From Balanoglossus misakiensis (taxonomy: Eukaryota > Hemichordata), in the NCBI GenBank assembly GCA_040954595.2, contig CM082593.2, forward strand, positions 8,184,001 to 8,248,000: a stretch of DNA of 64,000 bases, read 5' to 3'. The notes under the pieces are model-generated. The model was given only the letters and a program-made list of their open reading frames with translations. It did no database searches and was not told the origin of the DNA. Shown here piece by piece: positions 13,932 to 25,218 of this stretch. Made by a program: the position numbers and the translations under genes. Each line of letters opens with the position of its first letter. Within the stretch, counting starts at the first letter, position 1.

Positions 13932-16546
13932 ACTTGTAATATAGATAAACGATATGGTCTATATAGACCCTACATGTTAGGCATCAAGGATGCATGCTTA
14001 GTCACTCTTTGGAATAGATAGAAGGGTCTAAATTTAGGAGGTAGAAAAATACAATCCAGGCTCATACAGAGTTACTTCAAGTGGTTGATGAAATGTTGGA
14101 AAGAAGATATACTAAGTGGGTTTTTTACTGTCTACTTGCTCTCACACTGTACCTTCATTCCTGGGTATTTATTTCATTACATTTGAACTGTGATAGACGG
14201 GATTGCTGTCTATTGACAAAGACTTTATCTGAGCAGACCTCGACAAATGCAATTTGCATAGAACTGGTTCCTGGTCGGAGGAATGGATGTTAAGCTCACA
14301 TTACTTGTCATATAGCCATATTTATGAGGCCATAGGTAAGATTATAGCCACATTTAAGATCTCAATTGAGAAAAGTCACAAGATCAGGTGGTTTTTCCAG
14401 TTTTAGTCTCAATGTCGTTGAAATTTTATACAATGATGCAGAGAAGACGATGACTGTCTTTTTATATTCCATTGAACATGTAAAAGAGACAAATTACAGA
14501 TCTTTGATGCGGTCAGTCTCATCAGATATCCACTTATGGCAGTGTTTCAAAGATCTGTCCGCCTGTACACCAGAAAAATTATCTCACCAGCCCCGTGGTT
14601 GGAAATTTGAACAATCCTAAATGCATCCATCTTTCTGGATATTAGACATTTTCATTCTCGCCCCATCAGACTACGGATTTCTTTCGTTTCACTATCGAAA
14701 TCCTTTTTGCGGGGAGCAGAGCGCTGCCGTAAAAGGGACGGCCGTGGTTTGCGACGATGGACATTTTTGATGGATGATTAATAAACTATAAACCCATTTT
14801 TGCATCAGATTCAGAGTAAACTATTTTGGGGCTCCCTTATCGAACTTCCTTTTTCAAAGCAATGATCACTCTCATTTGTTCAAATGACACAAGAGTTTGT
14901 CATAGGTTCTCATGATTCTCCCTCGATGCAGTTCTTGAAAAGTTAAAAAGTCAAAAATGTAAAAAGATTGGATAAACTCTTTTTACATGTACAAGTCTTT
15001 GTGAAACTACTCGATGGGGGGGGGGGATCTGCAGACGCCAAAATCCATGCACACACAAATGCAGAAGATTCAGACTCAGATTCTGATGCTGAAAGTGTCC
15101 TTTCTGATTATTTTAATTCTGAAAATAAAGCGTGATGTTGCTTATCATCTAATTTATTCTGAGAAGATTTACTGTCTAACTTTCAGAGTACCGGTATGTG
15201 GTATGACCTCTGTGGTCAGACCTAACAAAATGTTCCCAAAAAATTCAGCCAGGAAAACTTGCAATTTTCCTAAATTTACCAATCCTAACATGATTTTGAC
15301 AAATTTCAAACAACTGTTGCCTATCGCATACAAATTTCTGGTAAATATGCTACAATTAACATATAAACATAATTTCTAACCTTTTTAGAAATATTTTTTT
15401 AAGATGTTCGTATGAAAATTGTGGATTTTATTTTTTTGAACAATTTGTAATCATAATGTACTTCAATGATTGACGCTGGGAAGGAGGATAAGAGACAACA
15501 TTCCCAGAGATATTCTTGGCCGATACCATCCAAATTCAGTCCACAGAAAATGGAAATCTTCATGTTTATTGGAAATCACTGAATATCGCACAAAAGAAAG
15601 CGATCACTACGCAACCATGGCAACCAAGGTGCATGCTGTTTTTGCTGCAACCGAATCAGTGTTGTTGCTGCGCTGCTGATCACCTCCTTGGAAGACGTTT
15701 CGGCTAATGCTTTGTTGTCTTGACAATCTGCATTACAGTTGGCAGCTTTTCTTCATTGGTATCCACGCAACAAGCATGGACGACTGCGTTTAACGAAGGA
15801 CGTACGACACAACACAATAGTTCTCAACAACTTCTAAAAGAGATCAGTGTGCACTGAATACAAAAAACGAAGAATGAACAATTTCGTGGCGTAATTTTCC
15901 GACAAATCTGACGACTTGAATTCACTGGAGCACACAAAACACAAACCGTCGGTAAAGAATACACCATTTATCTGGAATTACATATTTTAATAGAAATATT
16001 AAAGGTATATGGTCACTTATCCACATTAAGCCATGGTTAGTTGATATCTTGCCAGTAACAGATATCTGAATCATACTTTAGTCATAAATATTAACCTGTT
16101 AATAAAAATGTTGGAAATATTCAATTCTAAACACCGGTTAGGTAATAAACGGAGTATAGAGAGAGAGAAAAAATCAATGAAAGAGCTGGACGTGTCACTC
16201 AGGGCAAATTATCAATGTCCACTCTTTGAACCTGTAGGATCCTAATTCTATTTGGGTCCTGCAAATCAAGAGATTTAGACATAAGCTGCTAAGACTGCAG
16301 ATCACAGACGGAGTAATAAAGAAAATTCAAATTCAAACTGTGATAGCTTTCCTTTATATCAATTTGACTTTCGATAACACCAATATGCAATATACACAGC
16401 AAATGAGCATTCAGTATGCAACCAGTGTACCCTTTATGCAAACCCATGATCCTCTTAATTTCCAGGCGGTTTCAATCTTTGCCCCGGAAAACTATTTTAA
16501 TGAAATGTGGGAATTAGGACGCTTCATGGTGAAATCTTTTCTGATG

Positions 16547-16559
16547 TGACCTTTGACCT
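16547..16559 (-). promoter_or_regulatory. Isolated perfect DR1 site
   Basis: TGACCTTTGACCT occurs here outside the tandem block, in sequence that does not otherwise match it. It is a candidate RXR/HNF4-type site. Confidence 0.35.
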
Positions 16560-17057
16560 CTGAATAAAAGTCTGGCAATCAGACTGTTTCAAAAGTAGGA
16601 CGCATCATTTGACATCAGAGAGGGGGGGTGAGCTAGAGAATTTTAAAGAAAAAAATGTTTCAACTAACCAGCAGTGTTACGGACCATAAACAGAGTGACA
16701 CAAGATAATTTTCGCCTCTGTTTGAACCAGACATTTTGGGATTAATTTGATTTGTGACTCAAGCATTTCAAAGCTAAATATTTCTTTGCATCAGCAATTT
16801 CAAAAACAGAATGGCATCACAACGATAATAGCATTTTTTCATAAATACACATTTCTAAGAGATGCTCCCCAAATATCAAAAGGTTTAGCACTTGAAAAAA
16901 ACATCTAGACTGATACTTCCATTTAATTTACAGAAAATATGCCTGCGCACACGAGTGACTGATGATCAGCCTCTGGCCTTCATCTTTTAAGCTTTCTGCA
17001 TTTAATTCTAATCATTCTGAAGTAGTTCTGGCCTGGTGTCTTCTGTATATAGTATCT

Positions 17058-17266
17058 ACTGTAAAACAGGTTATTTTTGCGAGCAATAAATTTTCAACAA
17101 ATATGCGAGAGCAAAACAAACGTGAAAATAAAACGTCGTAAAATGTTTTCTCGGGGATAACGATGCAGTTAGTGAAATACGAGAACGCAAAATTAATCCT
17201 CGCGAAACAGTTGCCTCTTTTGAAATCATGAAAATTTCCTGTCACGAAAATAACCCGCTTTACAGT
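17058..17266. mobile_element. Family B foldback MITE, copy B3
   Basis: CTGTAAAACAGGTTATTTTT at the left and ATAACCCGCTTTACAG at the right, flanked by TA. It has the same body as B2, about 209 bp. Confidence 0.8.
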
Positions 17267-18020
17267 ATTACTCCAATACAGCATACAAACTTTCATTCTT
17301 TTGATGGGTGAAATCAATTGCCAACCAATGGCTATAATTGACCAAATGTTTGGATGGCTTTAAAGAAAATCTCATACAGCAGACAGATTTGATGGTTTTG
17401 ATAGAGACATTACCCATGGGGCATATTTGACACTGTGGTAAATGAGTTGTCGCCATATTTGATAGAGTTCGTTAAGGAAATTGTTACCACTGGACATAAT
17501 TGAAACGTTTGATGGATTTTTTATAAAAATGTTCCTCAACACAATTAGGTATAAATTTATGTAATATTGCAAATAACAGGAAAACGAGTATAAATGGCAG
17601 GTTTCTCGTTGTAAATACTGCTGTTTCCCAACACAGACTGTTTTGAATTTTAAAACAATCCAATTTTCTCTTTCAGTTGATAAAGAATATATATTAACCA
17701 CAAACAGTGTTATTGCTGATTGTGTTAATCATGACCACAATATCATTGTCTCGATTTATCTTCTTCCCGCTTCAGCTTGACTGCAATGACAGCCTAAGTT
17801 CTAAACATTCACGGCTAAATCGTGGACTCCGATCATTTCACTTGTTATACTGATTTATCTTCTACAGATTCAATTTTATTTCTCTTTCGTAAAGCCTTTA
17901 ATACTGAATCAATTTAATGAGAGACAGCGATACAACCAATAGAGTTGGGAGTCAAGCAGTCATCAGTATTTGACCAGAGCAACTGTGTGGGGTGACTGTG
18001 TCCAGAGTAATGGCTTTTAC

Positions 18021-18222
18021 CAATCTGATTAAAATCAGATGTAGGGTACGGCGACATCTTTTACTTACGCGGTACGGTATTCTCATGCTGTCTCCTCACA
18101 CTACATCTGACCAACTACCATAGAAGCTCCAGTTGAAATCTCGGGCTTTACTGGGCCATAAGAATACCGTACCGCGTAAGTAAAAGACGTCGCCGTACCC
18201 TATGTCTGATTTTTGTCAGATT
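18021..18222. mobile_element. Long-armed foldback element G
   Basis: Inverted arms of about 65-70 bp, with GGTACGGCGACATCTTTTAC at the left and its inverse in the right half near 18178-18200, surround a roughly 70-bp loop. The outer arms (AATCTGATTAAAATCAGA) also pair. Only one copy is seen, so mobility is inferred. Confidence 0.65.
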
Positions 18223-19210
18223 GTGGCTTTACACACTGATCAAGACAACCCACCACCACCAAAGATATTTAACCATTCCAAGAGAGGTATCGTAACATGA
18301 CAAGACTGTACCAGTCCTGGCAGATCCAGGATGTCAATAAATTACTATTCACTGCTTACATTTTCAAATTACTCTATAATTTCACTTAAAGAGAGGGCAA
18401 AGGTGCTTCATTGAACACAGCAGGAAATGGTAAAGTTCTTATTGTGCCTATTTGGCAGGCGTTTTACAGTTTAACCTGAACACAATGTTTGTAAAATGCT
18501 GTCATGACATGTTTCTTAACTTCTTAAAAACCTTAGCTAACAGTTTAATTTACAATAAATGTGCAGGCTCTATACATCTAGATCTAATAAAATATGAATT
18601 CAACTATGAAACTTTCATTCATCTTGGCATCTTTAATAATTAAGAACGAATGTAACATATCAAGGTAGTAAAATATTAAATTCCATGAAATATTCTGTAA
18701 CAATTTTGTACCACAAGATTCTTTCAAAACTTGCCATCACACTACTAATAAATATAATATGTGGCTTGGGCATTGTCAGCTCAAATTCAGAATGATATTT
18801 GAGATATTGCAAGCAAATGGTTATTAAATAGTAGACATGAAAGAAGGGATTATCCAAGCCAGACCATTTGACATTTGTATCAGTGTACGGCTTAAAGATG
18901 TTGACGATCTTCAATATTCTGAATCTGCTCTAAATTCTCGTGACCTCAACCTGGTCGTACCAATTCCACACAGGATATTTAAACTGTCGAAGTTTTCACA
19001 TAAACAAGCTAGCTTGTACATGTGACCGTTGGGAGAGTTGTCTACACCTGTGCCCATGGGGTTGCCCATGTACACTGCAAGTGTTTGGTGTTTAATATAG
19101 GTGCTTGGTTGACAGATGTCATTTTGTCAAATAGTTTAAACTCACTTAGGTCCCTTTTGGTAGATATTTGTAATTTAACAAATATAGAGGTGCCTTGAAC
19201 TAACAAATAT

Positions 19211-19420
19211 ACTGTAAAACGGGTTATTTTCGCGACAGAAAATTTTCGCGATATCAAAAGCGGCAACTGTTTACGCGAGGATTAATTTTCACGTTCTTGT
19301 ATTTCACTGCATTGTTAAATGCATGTGTATCTAAAAAAACCATTTTTATGCAACTTTTTATTTTTGCATTTTGTTGGGTCTCGTGTATTTCGTGAAAATT
19401 TATTGCTCGCGAAAAGAACC
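19211..19420. mobile_element. Family B foldback MITE, copy B4 (opposite orientation, eroded end)
   Basis: It starts ACTGTAAAACGGGTTATTTT at a TA. The internal order is reversed relative to B2. The right terminus has degraded to GCGAAAAGAACC, so the final inverted repeat is lost. Confidence 0.72.
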
Positions 19421-21885
19421 TAAATTCACTTTCTAAAGATGGAATACTTGGCATTTTAGAGCACTGTTGTTAAATGAACTGGGACATACAAATATCTTTG
19501 AACGATTTGTACAGTAAATTTTGTAATGGCATACACCACCAGAAGGAAAACAAGTTTTAATCAAACAAGTCAGTGACTGCTATCATTAGCCTAGGTACTA
19601 GGCTAGCTACATGTATCATTGGATGGAAGCAGCATTGGGTAAAATCATAAGTCAAGGATAAAATGTTACTAGGGAAGACAATATTTGGTAAACAAACTGC
19701 TCTACAAAAGGACAAGACAATGATCACACCAGCTGTTGAAGTTTAAACCCCAGTAAGGAGATTATGGTACAAATTATTCCACAATGAAATTAATAAATGT
19801 CAAGGCTAAGAACAAAAGAAACAACATGACTTCTGGTGGAGAAATATTGAGTCAACTAAATTGGCCTGCTTACTCTAATTGTGGATTATTCTCAAAAAAT
19901 TACAGTCCTTTGACTCAATTATAGTAACAATATGGTGATATACAGTCTAAATCAATTCAGCTTTCTCAAATTACAATTTCCAAGCGTTATAATGTGACCC
20001 GTCATTGTCTAAACTGAACAGTTCATGACTTCAGAATCCAACTTCCCTTTATCAACTTATAACGCTACATATCCTATGTCACATAGGAAAATGCAGACCA
20101 ATCACAGGCAACAATTATGAACTGAAGTCATGTTTTAATGTAAATATCTTCCAATATCAGATTTCTACCAGTGTGGAAAGGTAATGGTGAATTTACCTGT
20201 TATTTTTTGACAAATTTAGTCAGCTGTGTATTTTTCTAAGTGTAAAAAGATTTACCACGTTCACATCAGTTGACGCGACATAAGATGAGTGTTATTTGGG
20301 GATTAAATTTGGGCCACGTCCCCACTTACTGGTACCCGAATTTGGACCGGTGCAACCCCAATATATGGTACATGGTATCATAATCTGATTTTTTATTACT
20401 TTATAGCAGGCTGCATGTTGCCAATGTGTCACTAGCATCATAGTGTTCATTCCTATCACCCAGTTTCTTTCCCAAGTCTGTTATCCTCGAATTTCAGATG
20501 TGATATGATTGAAATAGTGTGATCAAGGCAAGGGTAAAATAGACATTCCCATGACTATAATTAAACCAATTCTCCCTACCTTAAATAGGGTTTTGCTACC
20601 TAGGTGAGTGATAAAAATCTCACATGGTCGACACAATTTCAATGGCCGATATTTGCCATGTTTAAGAAATATGAGTTCACAAGCCAAAGTGATATTCAGT
20701 CATGCTGATACTTTATAACAGAATTTTTTTTTTAAATGTGAAAAAAGTTGATTGACTTTAATATGTCAACTACAAAGGCAGAAATGTTTGACCAAAGGAA
20801 GTCATGAAATACAGTAAACATTATAATTTCTTCTATCTCTTACTACAGTGAGTTGTCGACTTTTCACCCAGAATACAATTATTATGATTTGACCCCCTAG
20901 CACAAAGTAAAAGCAGCCAGAATTGAAGTACACATACACCCATTGATAGACCAATCCAGATAAAACAAGTTTGTCTGACAGAACATCTAACTCTTTACAA
21001 TCCAATCTGATCACAGCAAATCAAAACTAACGGATTTGTCTAATTTTGGAGAAAATTTGCACAGAACATCCAAATATGCACCAATCTTAGCTACAGTATT
21101 AATCAAGTCAGTAGTTTCTGTCGAATACATCAATGTATGGTGTCTTGCATTACCAGAGAATTATGTATGTCGCTATTTATCAGATTACAAGTCCAGAGCT
21201 TAGATTTCACATCAACCAGCTTTTTTAGACACATTTAAAAATGACTGATTGATCGAAGTATACAAAGAAAATACATCATTGCCTTGAATGAGCTTAGAGA
21301 GATTGGAAAACAAGTCTGCTAATTCCCCTTCATCAAGATATATTAATTTTATTACAACCTTGGCAGTTAGTAAAACATTTGATAAGAAAACCTGTTCACA
21401 GATTAACACGACCATTTGAGTTCAGTCAGTCATCAATATTTCACTCCTGGTGGCAAAGTTATCTGCCCCAGTAATACTGACCTTCTCACCTCTAATTTCT
21501 GATTAATATTCATAACAATATACATGTATTCGTTTCTTGATTTTCAATACTACGTTATGAGGATGGTGTCTTGACCCCCAACATTTCATTAACACATCTC
21601 ATAAAATCTAATGAATAAATAATTCAATTAGAACACACTTTCTAAGCTGTATTTTGTACAACACCCAGAAAATCTGACCAAAGAAGCTTTCATGAAATGC
21701 ATGTTAAAGAATGCCAACAGTATGTCCTGGTGTAACTATTTAAAGCCCCATTAGATGTAACTTATGCTATGTTTTCAGTATTTTTAGGGCCCAAGCCCAG
21801 CAGGCTTGGGCCCTATTGGTATTACTGGGTTTTTTAGGGCACAAGCCAAGCAGGCTTGTGCCCTATTGGTATTACTGGGGTTTTT

Positions 21886-22994
21886 CATCTTTTTTTTTTT
21901 CTTGTGTAGTTTTTTTGCTCAGGTAGATCTTGAAAACGGCTGAACCTACAAATCTCAAACTTGGCACAATGGTGCAGGTCTATGAGAGCTCGTGCAGTAC
22001 CCTCGTGAATGTGTAATTAGTCACATGACCTGATGACCATATATGGGCAAAGTTTTCAAATGGGCCTAATTTGCATATGAATGATGATATCAAAATTCTG
22101 TGCAATCATTTTGCGGACCATATGGTCAGTGTCCTACATGCTAAATTTCAAGGCTCTGGGCCAAGTCAATTTTGAGAAGAAGATTTTTAAATATTATATT
22201 TCATATTTTTTGGACCCAGCCATAGGCCTATACTTTCTATAGTTAAGCTATGATGCTATGTCCACATCTGTGCAATGGTCCTGTACTGTGACTCTCTATT
22301 GGCCCGTGAGCAGAATGGGACCAAAATAAAAGGCAAAATTTTGGGCTCACCTGTAACACCTGCTTAACTCATTAATTATGTGCATACCTAATTCTGGGCT
22401 AACTAATAGGGCTAGAGGTTTTGTGCTTGTGGGACATGGACCAGTAAAGGGTAAAAAAAAATTGCCCAAATTTTGGGTGACCTCAGGTGACCTTTGACCT
22501 ACTTTCCTATATCTCGGCATCCAGAGCAGGTACAGACTTGGCGTTTGGAGGGTTGGGACTAAAATTTAAAAGCCAAAATTGAGGGTCACCTGTGACACCT
22601 GCTTATCTCATTAATTATGTGCATACCTAATTCCAGGCCAACCAATAGGACTAGAGGTTTGGTTTTTGCTGAACATGAACCAGTATGGGGTCAAAATTTC
22701 TTGCCCAAATTTTGGGTGACCTCGGGTGACCTTTGACCTACTTTACCATATCTCGGCATGCACAGCAGCTACAGCCTTGGCATTTGGAGGGATGGAACTC
22801 CTGATGGAGCCTTACACTTTACCTCATTAATTATGCACATACATAATTGTAGGCGAACCAATAGGCTAGAGATTTTGTTCTTGTGGGACACGGACCAGTA
22901 TGGGGTCAAAATTTCTTGCCCAAATTTTGGGTGACCACTTATGACCTTTGACCTTCGGCTTAAGCTTGGGCCCGTCATCGCTGCTTGCAGCTAT
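21886..22994 (+). repeat. Tandem unit 1 of the nested block
   Basis: The unit runs from CATC plus a T-run to GCTTGCAGCTAT. It is almost identical to unit 2; the differences I noticed are a C/A change near 22163 and an oligo-T run three bases shorter. It contains perfect DR1 sites at 22488, 22727 and 22942. The short open frame at 22769-22978 is repeated exactly in unit 2 and is not a gene. Confidence 0.85.
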
Positions 22995-24106
22995 CATCTT
23001 TTTTTTTTTTTTCTTGTGTAGTTTTTTTGCTCAGGTAGATCTTGAAAACGGCTGAACCTACAAATCTCAAACTTGGCACAATGGTGCAGGTCTATGAGAG
23101 CTCGTGCAGTACCCTCGTGAATGTGTAATTAGTCACATGACCTGATGACCATATATGGGCAAAGTTTTCAAATGGGCCTAATTTGCATATGAATGATGAT
23201 ATCAAAATTCTGTGCAATCATTTTGCGGACCATATGGTCAGTGTCCTACATGCTAAATTTCAAGGCTCTGGGCAAAGTCAATTTTGAGAAGAAGATTTTT
23301 AAATATTATATTTCATATTTTTTGGACCCAGCCATAGGCCTATACTTTCTATAGTTAAGCTATGATGCTATGTCCACATCTGTGCAATGGTCCTGTACTG
23401 TGACTCTCTATTGGCCCGTGAGCAGAATGGGACCAAAATAAAAGGCAAAATTTTGGGCTCACCTGTAACACCTGCTTAACTCATTAATTATGTGCATACC
23501 TAATTCTGGGCTAACTAATAGGGCTAGAGGTTTTGTGCTTGTGGGACATGGACCAGTAAAGGGTAAAAAAAAATTGCCCAAATTTTGGGTGACCTCAGGT
23601 GACCTTTGACCTACTTTCCTATATCTCGGCATCCAGAGCAGGTACAGACTTGGCGTTTGGAGGGTTGGGACTAAAATTTAAAAGCCAAAATTGAGGGTCA
23701 CCTGTGACACCTGCTTATCTCATTAATTATGTGCATACCTAATTCCAGGCCAACCAATAGGACTAGAGGTTTGGTTTTTGCTGAACATGAACCAGTATGG
23801 GGTCAAAATTTCTTGCCCAAATTTTGGGTGACCTCGGGTGACCTTTGACCTACTTTACCATATCTCGGCATGCACAGCAGCTACAGCCTTGGCATTTGGA
23901 GGGATGGAACTCCTGATGGAGCCTTACACTTTACCTCATTAATTATGCACATACATAATTGTAGGCGAACCAATAGGCTAGAGATTTTGTTCTTGTGGGA
24001 CACGGACCAGTATGGGGTCAAAATTTCTTGCCCAAATTTTGGGTGACCACTTATGACCTTTGACCTTCGGCTTAAGCTTGGGCCCGTCATCGCTGCTTGC
24101 AGCTAT
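22995..24106 (+). repeat. Tandem unit 2 of the nested block (1,112 bp)
   Basis: The offset from unit 1 is exactly 1,112 bases, for example GCATGCACAGCAGC at 22756 and 23868. DR1 sites lie at 23600, 23839 and 24054. The unit ends GCTTGGGCCCGTCATCGCTG followed by CTTGCAGCTAT. Confidence 0.87.
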
Positions 24107-25218
24107 CATCTTTTTTTTTTTTTTCTTGTGTAGTTTTTTTGCTCAGGTAGATCTTGAAAACGGCTGAACCTACAAATCTCAAACTTGGCACAATGGTGCA
24201 GGTCTATGAGAGCTCGTGCAGTACCCTCGTGAATGTGTAATTAGTCACATGACCTGATGACCATATATGGGCAAAGTTTTCAAATGGGCCTAATTTGCAT
24301 ATGAATGATGATATCAAAATTCTGTGCAATCATTTTGCGGACCATATGGTCAGTGTCCTACATGCTAAATTTCAAGGCTCTGGGCAAAGTCAATTTTGAG
24401 AAGAAGATTTTTAAATATTATATTTCATATTTTTTGGACCCAGCCATAGGCCTATACTTTCTATAGTTAAGCTATGATGCTATGTCCACATCTGTGCAAT
24501 GGTCCTGTACTGTGACTCTCTATTGGCCCGTGAGCAGAATGGGACCAAAATAAAAGGCAAAATTTTGGGCTCACCTGTAACACCTGCTTAACTCATTAAT
24601 TATGTGCATACCTAATTCTGGGCTAACTAATAGGGCTAGAGGTTTTGTGCTTGTGGGACATGGACCAGTAAAGGGTAAAAAAAAATTGCCCAAATTTTTG
24701 GTGACCTCAGGTGACCTTTGACCTACTTTCCTATATCTCGGCATCCAGAGCAGGTACAGACTTGGCGTTTGGAGGGTTGGGACTAAAATTTAAAAGCCAA
24801 AATTGAGGGTCACCTGTGACACCTGCTTACCTCATTAATTATGTGCATACCTAATTCCAGGCCAACCAATAGGACTAGAGGTTTGGTTATTGCTGAACAT
24901 GAACCAGTATGGGGTCAAAATTTCTTGCCCAAATTTTGGGTGACCTCAGGTGACCTTTGACCTACTTTACCATATCTCGGCATGCACAGCAGCTACAGCC
25001 TTGGCATTTGGAGGGATGGAACTCCTAATGGAGCCTTATACTTTACCTCATTAATTATGTGCATATATAAATCTAGGCGAACCAATAGGGCTACAGGTCT
25101 GGTTTTTGTTGGACCTGGACTAGTATGGGGTCAAAATTTTTTGCCCAAATTTTGGGTACCACATATGACCTTTGACCTTCGGCTTAAGCTTGTGCCCGTC
25201 ATCGCTGCTTGCAGCTAT
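24107..25218 (+). repeat. Tandem unit 3 of the nested block (1,112 bp)
   Basis: The period is the same (GCATGCACAGCAGC at 24980), with scattered substitutions, mostly in the last 400 bases. DR1 sites lie at 24712, 24951 and 25166. The end differs from units 1 and 2 by GCTTGTGCCC in place of GCTTGGGCCC, matching the inner element's hairpin. Confidence 0.85.

Larger units (their letters stand above)
10877..21739. other. Intronic stretch, repeats only
   Basis: Between the listed family A, B, F and G elements I see no exon-like frame. The longest frames (13198-13515, 15014-15379) are AT-rich and lack recognisable domains. The gaps at 13932-17057 and 19421-21739 hold nothing definable apart from a G-run near 15017 and the DR1 site at 16547. 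A TTAAAGGTATATGGTCAC end fragment of family I lies near 15999. Confidence 0.55.
21836..25218. mobile_element. Inner nested rolling-circle-like element with three tandem units
   Basis: It begins with a second hairpin (AGGGCACAAGCC, loop, GGCTTGTGCCCT; 21836-21864). It ends with GCTTGTGCCC at 25188-25197 followed by GTCATCGCTGCTTGCAGCTAT. This far end carries the same C-to-A/G-to-T variant as its own hairpin, whereas the outer element has the GGGCCC version at both ends. That pairing of ends is the evidence for nesting. Removing 21836-25218 restores a continuous outer element (TACTGGGTTTTT joined to a T/CTT-rich tract at 25219). Confidence 0.5.

Noticed and set aside
15014-15379. 121-codon plus-strand frame
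   Set aside because: AT-rich, with no recognisable domain, splice context or repeats of known protein; length is within chance for this composition.
22769-22978. An identical 69-codon frame repeated at 23881-24090
   Set aside because: It is exactly one tandem-repeat period (1,112 bp) away, runs through the DR1 motif, and is disrupted in the diverged unit. It is a repeat shadow, not a gene.
21836-25218. CRISPR-like array of repeats and spacers
   Set aside because: Units are long tandem copies without unique spacers, in an animal genome.
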